Source: an uncultured Eubacteriales bacterium (GTDB lineage Bacteria > Bacillota > Clostridia > Oscillospirales > Acutalibacteraceae). Taken from it: 64,000 bases of DNA. A model generated the notes under the pieces. It worked only from the letters and a program-made list of their open reading frames with translations. It was not told where the DNA came from and ran no database searches. Location of the stretch: assembly GCA_949068525.1 (NCBI GenBank), contig CARTIQ010000001.1:191649-255648 (forward strand), read 5' to 3'. This document shows, in pieces, positions 43,494 through 52,339 of this stretch (positions within the stretch are counted from its first letter, which is position 1; every line of letters begins with the position of its first letter). A program made the translations under genes and the position numbers.

Positions 43494-44165
43494 TTAGACC
43501 ACGTTTTGCTCAATCAATATTTCAATCGCCTTGTTGATCTCTTCAATCGGCTTTGGGACTCCGTTTTCACTACTATTAACAACCTTCCATCCCAACTTTT
43601 TCGCCGAATACATCGCCGCTTCCCGGCATTTTTTTAAAAATTCTACATCCTTTTCATGCAAATCTTTCTTCGAGTCGTCCCCGTTATATCGCTCTTGCAT
43701 CAACATTTGCGAGACGTCCACCTGCATGTCTAAATATACAACCAAGTCTGGCTGCGGTAACTCCAGCTTCCCGTACTCATAATCCTCCATCCACTCGATG
43801 TACTCGTCCCAGTCTTCTCTATCAAGCCGGCAAAGCTGATATATCGCATTCGACGTTGTGTACCGGTCCGCAACAATAGTCTGCCCACCTTCATACTTGT
43901 CCTTCCAAAACCTCTTGTAGCTCGCGTACCTGTCCACTGCATAAAAGGAAGAAGCTGCATAAACGTTAACGTCATCCGGAGAGTCGCCAAACTCCGAGTT
44001 AAGGTACATCCTAACAAGTGCAGAAGAAGGTTCATTGTAGTCAGGGAAGCTCAGTTGGCAAACCTTCTTATGCTTTTTTTTAAGTTTTTCGCAAATCAGT
44101 TTAGTCTGAGTTGCCTTTCCGCTGCCATCCAAACCCTCTATAACGATAAACTTCCCCGTACTCAT
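43494..44165 (-). CDS. tmk: Thymidylate kinase
   Basis: A 223-residue dTMP kinase: P-loop EGLDGSGKATQ, DRYTTSNAIYQ and a LID region. It phosphorylates dTMP made by ThyX. Its ATG overlaps the thyX stop (ATGA at 44162-44165), so the two successive pathway enzymes are translationally coupled. Confidence 0.95.
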   Translation of the reverse strand: MSTGKFIVIEGLDGSGKATQTKLICEKLKKKHKKVCQLSFPDYNEPSSALVRMYLNSEFGDSPDDVNVYAASSFYAVDRYASYKRFWKDKYEGGQTIVADRYTTSNAIYQLCRLDREDWDEYIEWMEDYEYGKLELPQPDLVVYLDMQVDVSQMLMQERYNGDDSKKDLHEKDVEFLKKCREAAMYSAKKLGWKVVNSSENGVPKPIEEINKAIEILIEQNVV

Positions 44166-44938
44166 GCCTTTTCTCCCTTTAGCTCCGAAAAATATTTTTT
44201 AACCTTAACCTGCTCCCCGCAAGACATCTGCCCCTCCGGGCACTTGTCACTAATGCAAGGCGGCCCTGCCTTTTTAAAGATATTCGGTGCAACTTCCGAG
44301 ACTAACCGCAACATCTCCGCCGCAAGCTGCCGAATTTCCCACTGTGCTCGATTACAGCATCTATGTGCAAAAAAATTCATCAAACTACGCGCATTAAAAG
44401 TGCAGACAAGCTTAGTTTCACACGCATTTGGTAGAACATAACGTGCGTCTTCTATCGCCTTTTTCTCCGCCAATTTCTCTGCGACTTTCTCATCTTTCCC
44501 GCTATTCATCAAGCTTTCCTTATGTTTCTTCTTCAAAATTGCCACCAAGTTCTCATAATGCTGAGCGTCCTCTTGCATTGCACGCAAGAATTCTTCTTTA
44601 GCCTCGCTTATTTCTGCAATCTCTGGAGGCATTACAAACTCAAAGTTACTTGTTTTTACGTACCGCTGGCTTTGCACACTATACGAAGCCAGCCGATGCC
44701 TCGTCAGCTGCGCAAGCAACGACCGCGACACCCCTTCGATAGCAAACGTGAATGTAACATGCTCGGTTGGACTTTCGTGCCCTAATTCGGCCAACATATT
44801 CACAAAATTGGTAACTTTTTCGTCGGTCAAGCCCTGCCGAATGCCATCCGCACCCACTGGCGAATAACAAAGCTTAGCTGCACAGGCTATCAACTTTTCC
44901 GGCTCATTCGTATGCGAAATCAAACTCACTTTTAACAA
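44162..44938 (-). CDS. thyX: Flavin-dependent thymidylate synthase
   Basis: About 258 residues with the ThyX signature RHRLASYSVQSQRYV. It methylates dUMP to dTMP using methylene-THF and reduced FAD. I place the start at TTG 44938, nine bases after AAGGA; a GTG three codons earlier is almost inside that site. Followed without gap by tmk. Confidence 0.94.
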   Translation of the reverse strand: MLKVSLISHTNEPEKLIACAAKLCYSPVGADGIRQGLTDEKVTNFVNMLAELGHESPTEHVTFTFAIEGVSRSLLAQLTRHRLASYSVQSQRYVKTSNFEFVMPPEIAEISEAKEEFLRAMQEDAQHYENLVAILKKKHKESLMNSGKDEKVAEKLAEKKAIEDARYVLPNACETKLVCTFNARSLMNFFAHRCCNRAQWEIRQLAAEMLRLVSEVAPNIFKKAGPPCISDKCPEGQMSCGEQVKVKKYFSELKGEKA

Positions 44939-44974
44939 ACTTATCACGTCCTTTATCTTGATTTTACTACTACT

Positions 44975-45664
44975 TTACACTTTATTAAACCTTTTTTTTA
45001 GCGCCAACAGAGACTTTTTTTCTATCCGAGAAACATAAGACCTCGATATATTGAGCTTTTTTGCCACTTCTCGCTGAGTTAAAGGAATTTTTCCACCCAA
45101 CCCATATCGCAAGCTAACTATGATTCTCTCTCGCTCCGACAGCACCTCGTCTATGTACCTATACAAACATTCCGACTTGATTTTCGTATCCAGCTCCTCC
45201 ACAATCAAGTCCTCTGTTGCCATCACATCCATCAAAACTAGCGCGTTCCCGTCCTTATCGGTATCTATTGGCTCATTCATCGAGACATCCTGCGCTGATT
45301 TTTTGCAGTTTCGAAAAAACATCAAAATCTCATTCTCTATACATCTGGCCGCATAGCTCGAAAGCCTCACCCCTTTTTCTGCATCAAATGTGTCCACCGC
45401 TTTGATCAAACCAATCGTCCCGATAGAAACCAAGTCATCTTGCTCACTTGCCGGCATATAATACTTCTTCACAACATGTGCCACCAAGCGCAGGTTGTGC
45501 TCTATCAGTTTGTTTCTTGCCGATACATCGCCGTTTTTCATTAAAGAAAAACAGTCCTTTTCTTCTTTTGCCGAAAGCGGCTGCGGAAACGAGCCAACGC
45601 TCGTCACGTGCAGTATAAAAACGACCAGGTCCATTATGGCTACCAGCGCCGCACCAAAAATCAC
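44975..45664 (-). CDS. sigK: RNA polymerase sporulation sigma factor sigma-K
   Basis: A 229-residue sigma-70 family factor. The N-terminal hydrophobic pro-sequence (IFGAALVAIMDLVVFILHV) is followed by GSFPQPLSAKEEK, closely matching pro-sigma-K. Region 2 has NLRLVAHVVKKYY and RLSSYAARCIENEILM; region 4 has LTQREVAKKLNISRSYVSRIEK. The GTG start follows AGAGGTGG. The gene is intact, with no skin element. Processing would need an SpoIVFB-type protease, not seen in this window. It is the late mother-cell sigma factor of sporulation. Confidence 0.95.
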   Translation of the reverse strand: MIFGAALVAIMDLVVFILHVTSVGSFPQPLSAKEEKDCFSLMKNGDVSARNKLIEHNLRLVAHVVKKYYMPASEQDDLVSIGTIGLIKAVDTFDAEKGVRLSSYAARCIENEILMFFRNCKKSAQDVSMNEPIDTDKDGNALVLMDVMATEDLIVEELDTKIKSECLYRYIDEVLSERERIIVSLRYGLGGKIPLTQREVAKKLNISRSYVSRIEKKSLLALKKRFNKV

Positions 45665-45784
45665 GAAACCACCTCTTTTGCATGCTCTAAATATTTTATA
45701 TGAAAAAGATGGTGTCTTCGTGCGTGTCCGGCCGCATTTTGGCAATTAGAAAAAGTCCATTTCTCCTATAAACGCGTGTTCAGC

Positions 45785-46999
45785 TCAATCCATCGCGCCA
45801 AAAAATGCGTCATGGACGGTTCGTACTGCTTCGTCCGCGCTGTCCTGTGAAACTATTACCGATACCTTTATCTCGCTAGTCGCGATCATCTGTATGTCTA
45901 TGTTCGCCGTAAACAGCGCCTCAAACATCTTTGCCGCCACTCCCGAATGAGTTTGCATCCCAGCGCCAACTATAGAGATCTTAGAGACGTTCTTGTCGTA
46001 GCTAAGCCCTACCCCTTCTGCAGATTCGCAATATTTCTCCAGCGCTTCCTTTGCGTCGTCCAATTTATCTTTGTTCACCGTAAAAAAGATGTCTCGCTTG
46101 CCGTCGTGCTCCGCAGACTGCAATATCGTATCTATGTTTATGTCCCTTGCCGAAAGCTTAGAAAATATTCTAAAAGCCCAACCCTGCGCATCCGGAATGT
46201 TGGTTATAGATATCTTCGCCACGTTGTTGTCCTTTGCAACCCCACTTATTAACATTTTTTCCATGTTTGCATCCTCCTTGACTATTGTTCCTGGTACTTC
46301 AACAAAGCTAGAAAGTACTTCTAGCTCAACCTTATGCTTTTTGGCAATCTCAACCGACCGGTTATTAAGGACTTTAGCCCCAAGCGTTGCTAATTCTAAC
46401 ATCTCGTCATAAGAAATTGATTCAAGCTTTTTTGCATTCTCAATAAATCTCGGATCAGCCGTATATACGCCCTCAACATCAGTGTATATCTGGCATAAGT
46501 CCGCACTCAAAGCAACTGCAATCCCCACCGCACTAGTGTCGGAGCCACCTCTGCCTAATGTCGTTACGTCATAATACTGGCTCAAACCCTGAAACCCCGC
46601 CACTATCACAATATTCTTTTTGTCCAACTCTTTTTTTATCCTGCCCGGGTCTATCCGAGTTATCATCGCGCTGCCGTAATTCGAGCCCGTCATAACACCG
46701 GCCTGCCAGCCCAGCAAGGACGTCACCGGAAAGCCCAACTTCTCAATAGCCATGGCCAAAAGCGCTATAGAAATCTGTTCGCCAGACGCCATCAAAACAT
46801 CCATCTCTCGTTTAGAACCACTCGTGTTTATCTCGTTCGCCTTCTCTATAAGCTTATCAGTCATGTCGCCCTGCGCCGAAACAACCACGACCACGTCGTT
46901 GCCCTCCTGGTACGCCCTAGTGATGATATTCGCAACATTAAAAATTAACTTTGCGTCTGCAACAGATGTTCCGCCAAACTTTTGAACGATTAAGCTCAT
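45785..46999 (-). CDS. lysC: Aspartokinase
   Basis: A 404-residue enzyme with the amino acid kinase domain (IVQKFGGTSVADAK, GRGGSDTSAVG) and two C-terminal ACT domains that bind end-product amino acids. It phosphorylates aspartate, the first step toward lysine, methionine and threonine. ATG at 46999 chosen because MSLIVQKFGGTS is the normal start. No lysine riboswitch precedes it. Which feedback inhibitor it uses is unknown; lysC is used generically. Confidence 0.92.
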   Translation of the reverse strand: MSLIVQKFGGTSVADAKLIFNVANIITRAYQEGNDVVVVVSAQGDMTDKLIEKANEINTSGSKREMDVLMASGEQISIALLAMAIEKLGFPVTSLLGWQAGVMTGSNYGSAMITRIDPGRIKKELDKKNIVIVAGFQGLSQYYDVTTLGRGGSDTSAVGIAVALSADLCQIYTDVEGVYTADPRFIENAKKLESISYDEMLELATLGAKVLNNRSVEIAKKHKVELEVLSSFVEVPGTIVKEDANMEKMLISGVAKDNNVAKISITNIPDAQGWAFRIFSKLSARDINIDTILQSAEHDGKRDIFFTVNKDKLDDAKEALEKYCESAEGVGLSYDKNVSKISIVGAGMQTHSGVAAKMFEALFTANIDIQMIATSEIKVSVIVSQDSADEAVRTVHDAFFGAMD

Positions 47000-47099
47000 A
47001 ATTGTCCACATCTCCATAAAAAAATCTTCTGCTCGCGCCCACAAAAACACAATTGACACTATCCATTATATTAAAAATTTTGATTTGTGTCTCTAAGCT

Positions 47100-49325
47100 T
47101 TATTCAATCAAATCTTCGGGAATCTCCTCCTGCCCCGGAATAACAACTTCTGAATTAGGGCTCAAACCCGATTCTACTTCTTCCTCGCTTAAATTATGTC
47201 CAAGGCCTGCCTCTCCACCAGTGTTTGGCATATTGGAGTACTCCACATAGCCCTTAGGCATATCATTATTTGCAAAATATCCGATTGCCGTTGCTGTTCC
47301 GTCATCTGTTGCGGCAAATTCTCCGCTATTTAGCTGGTACCTGCAGGTTCTAACGTTCGGGTCAAAATTATACGTTTTTGCCGCTTTACCCTCCAAAAAC
47401 CTAACCATAATCTCCCGCCATATCCGTTTCGCATAAGCCGTTTCGCGAATTCTTTTAGGCGAGTCATAACCCGTCCAAATTCCCGCCACAGCCTCTGGAG
47501 TCAGCCCCACAAACCAGCTATCTTTGTCATCGTTTGTAGTTCCCGTCTTACCAACTACTTCCCAATTTTCGATATCTGCGCCTCTACCGGTTCCGGCCAC
47601 GATTACCTGCCTCAACAACCGGTTCATAATCGTTGCTGTTTGCGAACTTATTGCTCGTCTTCCGATGTTATCGCGATTATCCAGAAGCACCTTACCGTTC
47701 CTATCCAGAACATAAAAATATGTGTACGGTTTATTATACATACCTCCGTTGCCAAAAATCTGGAACGCTGCGGTCATCTCCCGCACAGTTACACCTCCGT
47801 GGAAGCCACCCAAAGCCAATGCTCCACCAGAAGTCCTATCCTCAGGGTCCAAGTGTGCAAAACCAAGCTTCTGAGTCAAAAAGTCAAAACTCTTCTGATA
47901 AGTAAGCTCCTGCAAAGTCTGTGCTGCTGGGGCGTTCGCTGATTGTTGTATTGCCCAAACAAGAGGAACTCTGCCTTTATAAGACTTATACCAATTATTG
48001 GGGCCAGGTTTGCCTCTGCCATAAAAATTCGGCAGTGGCTCATCCTTAACAACGGATCCATAGTTATAGAGTCCCATATCGATCGCAGGTGCATAGACAG
48101 AAATCGGTTTTATGCACGATCCAGCCTGGCGTTTTGCATAATTCGCTCTATCAAACAGCATATTTCCAGTCTTTTTGCTCCTCGACCCCACGCTCGCCAG
48201 CACTCTGCCGTCGTAGTTCATCATCATGTAGCCAAGCTCTAAGTTCTTGTCCTTTGGCATAAGCGGTTCCGTAGATATCACCGACTCCGCAGCCGACTGC
48301 GCTTTTTCGTCCACCGCACAGTATATTTTGAGCCCCTGCTTAAACAAGATATCCTGCGCCGATGCCCGACTTATCTTATATTTTGCCATCAAGTCCTCGA
48401 CGATATCCTTAAACAGCGCCTCTACATACCAGTTACGGATCGGCACATTCTCCGCCACACTCTCAGGCTTATGGCTCTTCGAAAATACTAATTCCCTAGA
48501 CTCTTCCATTGCACGGTCAAACTCATCCTGTCCAATCTTTCCCTGGTCCAACATCTCAGACAGCACGGTCTCTCTACGCTCCTGATTATTTTCCGGATAA
48601 AGCAACGGATTATACTTAGTAGGGTTCTGCGTGATTCCAGCAATAGCGGCACACTCCGCCAAAGAGCAGTTCTTGATGTCCTTGTCAAAATAAGTGTTCG
48701 CCGCTGCCTGAACCCCCCTGCAGCCATTACCAAAGTTCACGATGTTCAAGTAAAGCTCCAGAATCTCATCCTTCGAATATTCTTTTTCAAAGTTTATCGC
48801 CCGGAATATTTCCTTAATCTTCCTCGTTATGCTTACATCGTTTTCGCCGGTCAAGTTCTTTATGGCTTGCTGCGTCAGGGTAGAGCCTCCATAGCTACCC
48901 GTCCCAAGCGCCAAGTTACACACTGCTCCCACAGTCCGGATCCAGTCTACTCCATGGTGCGCATAAAACCGTTTATCCTCTATTGCAATTATCGCGTCCT
49001 TCATGTGCTTCGGCATCTCGTTAAAGTCTACCCAAATACGGTTCTCCGCACTATATGCTTTGTTGTACTCTTTCATCTTGCCGTTTTCATCCATAACATA
49101 AATTATGCTCGTGAGTTGCAGCTTATTGGCGCGCACATCATATTCCACCCTATCGTTTACCACGCTTATAATGTATCCCGCAAAAATTAGCACAAAAACG
49201 GTTACATTCATCAACAAGATAGCCCCCGCAGTGAGCAAGCCTTTTGCCAACAGGCTCCTCTCTCCGGTCAGCCTTCTCAGATCCTTAGAATTTAAATTAT
49301 ATCTACTTATATCCTTTTTTCTCAT
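47100..49325 (-). CDS. Class A penicillin-binding protein (PBP1A-like)
   Basis: A 741-residue bifunctional wall synthase. After a basic cytoplasmic tail and one membrane helix comes a GT51 glycosyltransferase domain (IAIEDKRFYAHHGVDW, GGSTLTQQAIKN), then a transpeptidase with SCIK (SxxK), SAN (SxN) and KTGTTNDDKDSWFVG. The C-terminus is a short acidic tail. AGGAG lies seven bases before the ATG at 49325. The aspartokinase gene follows about 100 bases on. Confidence 0.96.
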   Translation of the reverse strand: MRKKDISRYNLNSKDLRRLTGERSLLAKGLLTAGAILLMNVTVFVLIFAGYIISVVNDRVEYDVRANKLQLTSIIYVMDENGKMKEYNKAYSAENRIWVDFNEMPKHMKDAIIAIEDKRFYAHHGVDWIRTVGAVCNLALGTGSYGGSTLTQQAIKNLTGENDVSITRKIKEIFRAINFEKEYSKDEILELYLNIVNFGNGCRGVQAAANTYFDKDIKNCSLAECAAIAGITQNPTKYNPLLYPENNQERRETVLSEMLDQGKIGQDEFDRAMEESRELVFSKSHKPESVAENVPIRNWYVEALFKDIVEDLMAKYKISRASAQDILFKQGLKIYCAVDEKAQSAAESVISTEPLMPKDKNLELGYMMMNYDGRVLASVGSRSKKTGNMLFDRANYAKRQAGSCIKPISVYAPAIDMGLYNYGSVVKDEPLPNFYGRGKPGPNNWYKSYKGRVPLVWAIQQSANAPAAQTLQELTYQKSFDFLTQKLGFAHLDPEDRTSGGALALGGFHGGVTVREMTAAFQIFGNGGMYNKPYTYFYVLDRNGKVLLDNRDNIGRRAISSQTATIMNRLLRQVIVAGTGRGADIENWEVVGKTGTTNDDKDSWFVGLTPEAVAGIWTGYDSPKRIRETAYAKRIWREIMVRFLEGKAAKTYNFDPNVRTCRYQLNSGEFAATDDGTATAIGYFANNDMPKGYVEYSNMPNTGGEAGLGHNLSEEEVESGLSPNSEVVIPGQEEIPEDLIE

Positions 49326-49448
49326 TAAAAATCTCCTGTTTTTTTGCACATAAAAAACCAAATATTCCAAAATTAAGTATAATTTAAAAAAATCCTCAAA
49401 TAATATCACCAAAGAGTCCCTTAACCACGCAAGTTTCGAGGTGATATC

Positions 49449-49769
49449 ATGAAGAAATTTATAATTGGATCATATTGTTTTGTTCTAATCTGCATACTAG
49501 TCTCATTCGTAGCCATTCCTGTAATGAATCAAAATTCTAAAGCTTCTCAAAAAATCGAGCCCGAAACTTCAGATACTAGTTTATCATATATTGTGAAAGA
49601 CTTCAACGGTAACATTGCTGTCTTCGAAAATGGCTCCAGTACACCGTTCAAAGTTACAGAAGTTTGCACAAACACGCTGCCAAAAGTAGATCAAGAAAAA
49701 TTAGCCGAAGGAATTGTTGTCCATAACCAGGCCGAACTAAATACCCTGCTCGAAGATTTATGCAGCTGA
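49449..49769 (+). CDS. Small membrane-anchored protein with BofC C-terminal-like domain
   Basis: A 106-residue protein: membrane helix at residues 5-26, a short linker and a domain of about 60 residues. Its pattern, YIVKDFNGNIAVFE then LPKVDQEKLAEGIVVHNQAELNTLLEDLCS, matches the BofC C-terminal domain type found in clostridial small proteins. BofC in Bacillus restrains SpoIVB and thereby sigma-K activation. Whether this protein does so is unknown, though sigK lies in the same window. GAGGTG lies five bases before the ATG. Confidence 0.65.
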   Translation: MKKFIIGSYCFVLICILVSFVAIPVMNQNSKASQKIEPETSDTSLSYIVKDFNGNIAVFENGSSTPFKVTEVCTNTLPKVDQEKLAEGIVVHNQAELNTLLEDLCS

Positions 49770-49784
49770 CTGTGTATCCCAAAT

Positions 49785-49812
49785 CAAAAAGCTGTAAGCT
49801 TAAACTTACAGC
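49785..49812 (-). terminator. Rho-independent terminator after the unknown membrane protein gene
   Basis: GCTGTAAG (49791-49798) pairs perfectly with CTTACAGC (49805-49812); on the minus strand it is followed by TTTTTGATTT. Confidence 0.8.
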
Positions 49813-49849
49813 CTTGCATCAGCACATACGAAAGTTTTAACTTTATTAA

Positions 49850-50446
49850 TCATTTGGATAATGATACCCAACTAGAGACAGACAAAACAATAAGCGGAAG
49901 CGCATTTACAATATTTCCCCAAGTTAAAGAACTCTCCCTATTAAACCCCGTTTCATCTGTTCCTTCGTTGCCTTCGGGATGGGCATCTTCTTCGTGTTCT
50001 TTCTTAAAATTAAAACCACTAAAAATTTTGCTTACCCCTTCACAAGCTCCTGCCCACAAACTGCCAATACCCGTTATTACTTCACCCGGTATGGAAAAAA
50101 CTTTTTTAATTCCCTTGGTTATCGAATTATTTCCTAGCCAGTTTTTGAATTTTATTCCATGCCACAAAATAACTCCCAATAACAGTAGTTTTAGCCCAGT
50201 TTCAATCTTTGAACTTCCTCCGCTGCTTGACGTAGAGTTAGATGTAGAACTGGAGTTAGCCACAGGCTTATTTTTTATATTAATAGGCGGTAAACTATCG
50301 CCTTGTATCCACACTCTTTCGCCGTCTCTAGATTTATATATATATGCCCGGTTGTTGTTTATAAAATTAGTCTTCGCTTCCACTCGGCTTGGCACAAACC
50401 CGCATAACACCGAAAACGACAAGACCACTGATAATAGCCTTTTCAT
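49850..50446 (-). CDS. Secreted/membrane protein of unknown function
   Basis: A 198-residue protein I do not recognise. Residues 1-24 form a signal peptide (MKRLLSVVLSFSVLCGFVPSRVEA). A short conserved-looking region, a Ser/Thr/Asn/Gly-rich stretch (about 65-80), two hydrophobic segments (LLLLGVILWH and the C-terminal LPLIVLSVSSWVSL) and an acidic linker follow. The ATG follows AGGAGAGG. It stands alone with its own terminator. Confidence 0.6.
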   Translation of the reverse strand: MKRLLSVVLSFSVLCGFVPSRVEAKTNFINNNRAYIYKSRDGERVWIQGDSLPPINIKNKPVANSSSTSNSTSSSGGSSKIETGLKLLLLGVILWHGIKFKNWLGNNSITKGIKKVFSIPGEVITGIGSLWAGACEGVSKIFSGFNFKKEHEEDAHPEGNEGTDETGFNRESSLTWGNIVNALPLIVLSVSSWVSLSK

Positions 50447-50646
50447 TAAAACCTCTCCTAAAAACAATAATTTACTACAGCCACATTTTAGCACACTTTT
50501 GTAAAATTATTTTTACTTTTTAGAAAAATAAATAAATTTCTCTGTTAATCACATTTTTTGGCGGATAACAAATTTAAAACATTACACATAAAACAACTGC
50601 TTGTGTACTTTGTTTTTAATTAATCAAAATGGTCCTGATTTTTGTT

Positions 50647-51498
50647 TTATTTGCCCAACAATTTCCTCTGCAATTTTTTATAAAAACCCTCATCTCCAAA
50701 AGTAACCATATTCACCTTTTTTGCGGCACTCCGGATTGCTACCCTGTCAAATTCCCCCAAACTTAGCACATTATTGCCATCGACGCTCAAAAAAACGCCC
50801 GTTTCTTCCCTTGTGGTCGAATTTATCACAACAAAGTCGCTACCGGAAAAAACAATGGGACGGCTGAACAAAGAATGGGCACAGACCGGCGTCAGCAATA
50901 TGCAGTCAAGCTCGGGGTCAACTATAGGGCCACCCGCCGACAAAGAATACGCTGTTGAGCCCGTGGGAGTCGCAACAATCACGCCATCCGCACAGTAACT
51001 GCAAACCTCATTTTCCTTAAAAGACACCGAAAAATCTATAATTTTAGCGCTCTCGCCCTTATAAATCACAGCATCGTTAAATGCCCAAAACGTCTGCATA
51101 TCACCATTTTTATTAACCTTAACCTCTAGTAAGCTCCGCTTTTGAACATCATATCTACCATCGGCCAACTGCTCTAATTTGCCCAGCTCATCTTTTTCAA
51201 TTCCCGCCACAAAGCCAACTCTACCAAAGTTTATTCCTAAAATTGGCTTCTCAAATTTTGCCGCATATTTTGCAAACCGAATCACCGTGCCGTCGCCGCC
51301 TATCGCCAAAATCACGTCACAAGTTGTCACTATATCATCAATATCCGCGCCAAAATTCACATTGCCTCCCACCAAGTCTTGCTCATAGCTTTTTGGAAGC
51401 CAAACTTCTGCCCCACAACGGTCAAATTTATCTATAACCTGCCGCGCAAACGTGAAGATACCGGGCTTTGTGATATTCAAAAAAAGCGCCACTTTCAT
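50647..51498 (-). CDS. nadK: NAD kinase
   Basis: A 283-residue enzyme making NADP. It carries the catalytic GGDG motif (LAIGGDGTVIRF), NFGRVGFVAG and TPTGSTAYSLSAGGP. GAGGTG precedes the ATG. It follows tlyA by 22 bases, completing a dxs-tlyA-nadK set that is common in Bacillota. Confidence 0.96.
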   Translation of the reverse strand: MKVALFLNITKPGIFTFARQVIDKFDRCGAEVWLPKSYEQDLVGGNVNFGADIDDIVTTCDVILAIGGDGTVIRFAKYAAKFEKPILGINFGRVGFVAGIEKDELGKLEQLADGRYDVQKRSLLEVKVNKNGDMQTFWAFNDAVIYKGESAKIIDFSVSFKENEVCSYCADGVIVATPTGSTAYSLSAGGPIVDPELDCILLTPVCAHSLFSRPIVFSGSDFVVINSTTREETGVFLSVDGNNVLSLGEFDRVAIRSAAKKVNMVTFGDEGFYKKLQRKLLGK

Positions 51499-51520
51499 AA
51501 TGTCACCTCAAACTTTATGG

Positions 51521-52339
51521 CTATTTGTCAAGTTCGTTGTGAGAATTTTCCACTAAATCTTTGATGCTAATCGAGGCTAAATTCTGTGGCAAATCGGCAG
51601 TCTTTCGCAAATAAGCAAGATATTCGATGTTTCCCTTAGGCCCCTTTATTGGCGAAAAACTCAGCCCCAAAAGGTCAAACCCAATATTAATCGCAAAGCT
51701 ACAAATATCATTAACCACAGTCTCATGCACTGCGCCGTCTCTCACAACACCATTTTTACCGACACTTGCACGGCCCGCTTCAAATTGAGGCTTTATTAGG
51801 CAAACTGCGGTAGCGCCTTCGTTTATAAACCTCTTGGCGACCGGCAGAACAAGCTTTAAAGAAATAAACGACACATCCACACTCAAAAAGTCCAACTTTT
51901 CCAAAACCGCAGCCTCATCAATATATCGTATATTCGTTCGCTCCAAATTTACCACTCGCACGTCATTTCTGAGCCTCCAGTCCAGCTGACCGTAACCTAC
52001 ATCTACAGCATAAACTTTCTCCACGCCGTTTTTTAGCATGCAGTCAGTAAAGCCTCCCGTAGATGCCCCTATATCCATGGCGACTTTTCCCGTCAAATCT
52101 ATGTCAAACGCCTTTATCGCCTTTTCTAACTTTAGTCCTCCACGGCTAACATACGCCATTGGGTGGCCCCTGACTTCAATCTCAACATCATCTTTTACCA
52201 TCATACCAGGCTTGTCAGCTTTTTGATTATCCACATACACGTTGCCAAGCATAATCTCGGTGCGAGCTTTTTCTCGACTCGGCGCCAAACCTCGTTCAAA
52301 CAGCGCTACATCCAGCCTTTTCTTGTCTAGCAAAAGCAT
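51521..52339 (-). CDS. tlyA: TlyA family rRNA (cytidine-2'-O)-methyltransferase
   Basis: A 272-residue protein with an N-terminal S4 RNA-binding domain (KKRLDVALFERGLAPSREKART) and a Rossmann methyltransferase domain (AMDIGASTGGFTDCML). TlyA methylates C1409 of 16S and, in some species, C1920 of 23S rRNA, giving capreomycin sensitivity. The start ATG lies within the end of dxs (overlap 44 bases); a TTG two codons on is also possible. Confidence 0.93.
   Translation of the reverse strand: MLLLDKKRLDVALFERGLAPSREKARTEIMLGNVYVDNQKADKPGMMVKDDVEIEVRGHPMAYVSRGGLKLEKAIKAFDIDLTGKVAMDIGASTGGFTDCMLKNGVEKVYAVDVGYGQLDWRLRNDVRVVNLERTNIRYIDEAAVLEKLDFLSVDVSFISLKLVLPVAKRFINEGATAVCLIKPQFEAGRASVGKNGVVRDGAVHETVVNDICSFAINIGFDLLGLSFSPIKGPKGNIEYLAYLRKTADLPQNLASISIKDLVENSHNELDK

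Noticed and set aside
47000..47099. Lysine riboswitch before the aspartokinase gene
   Set aside because: The gap is only about 100 bases and the L-box core is not present.
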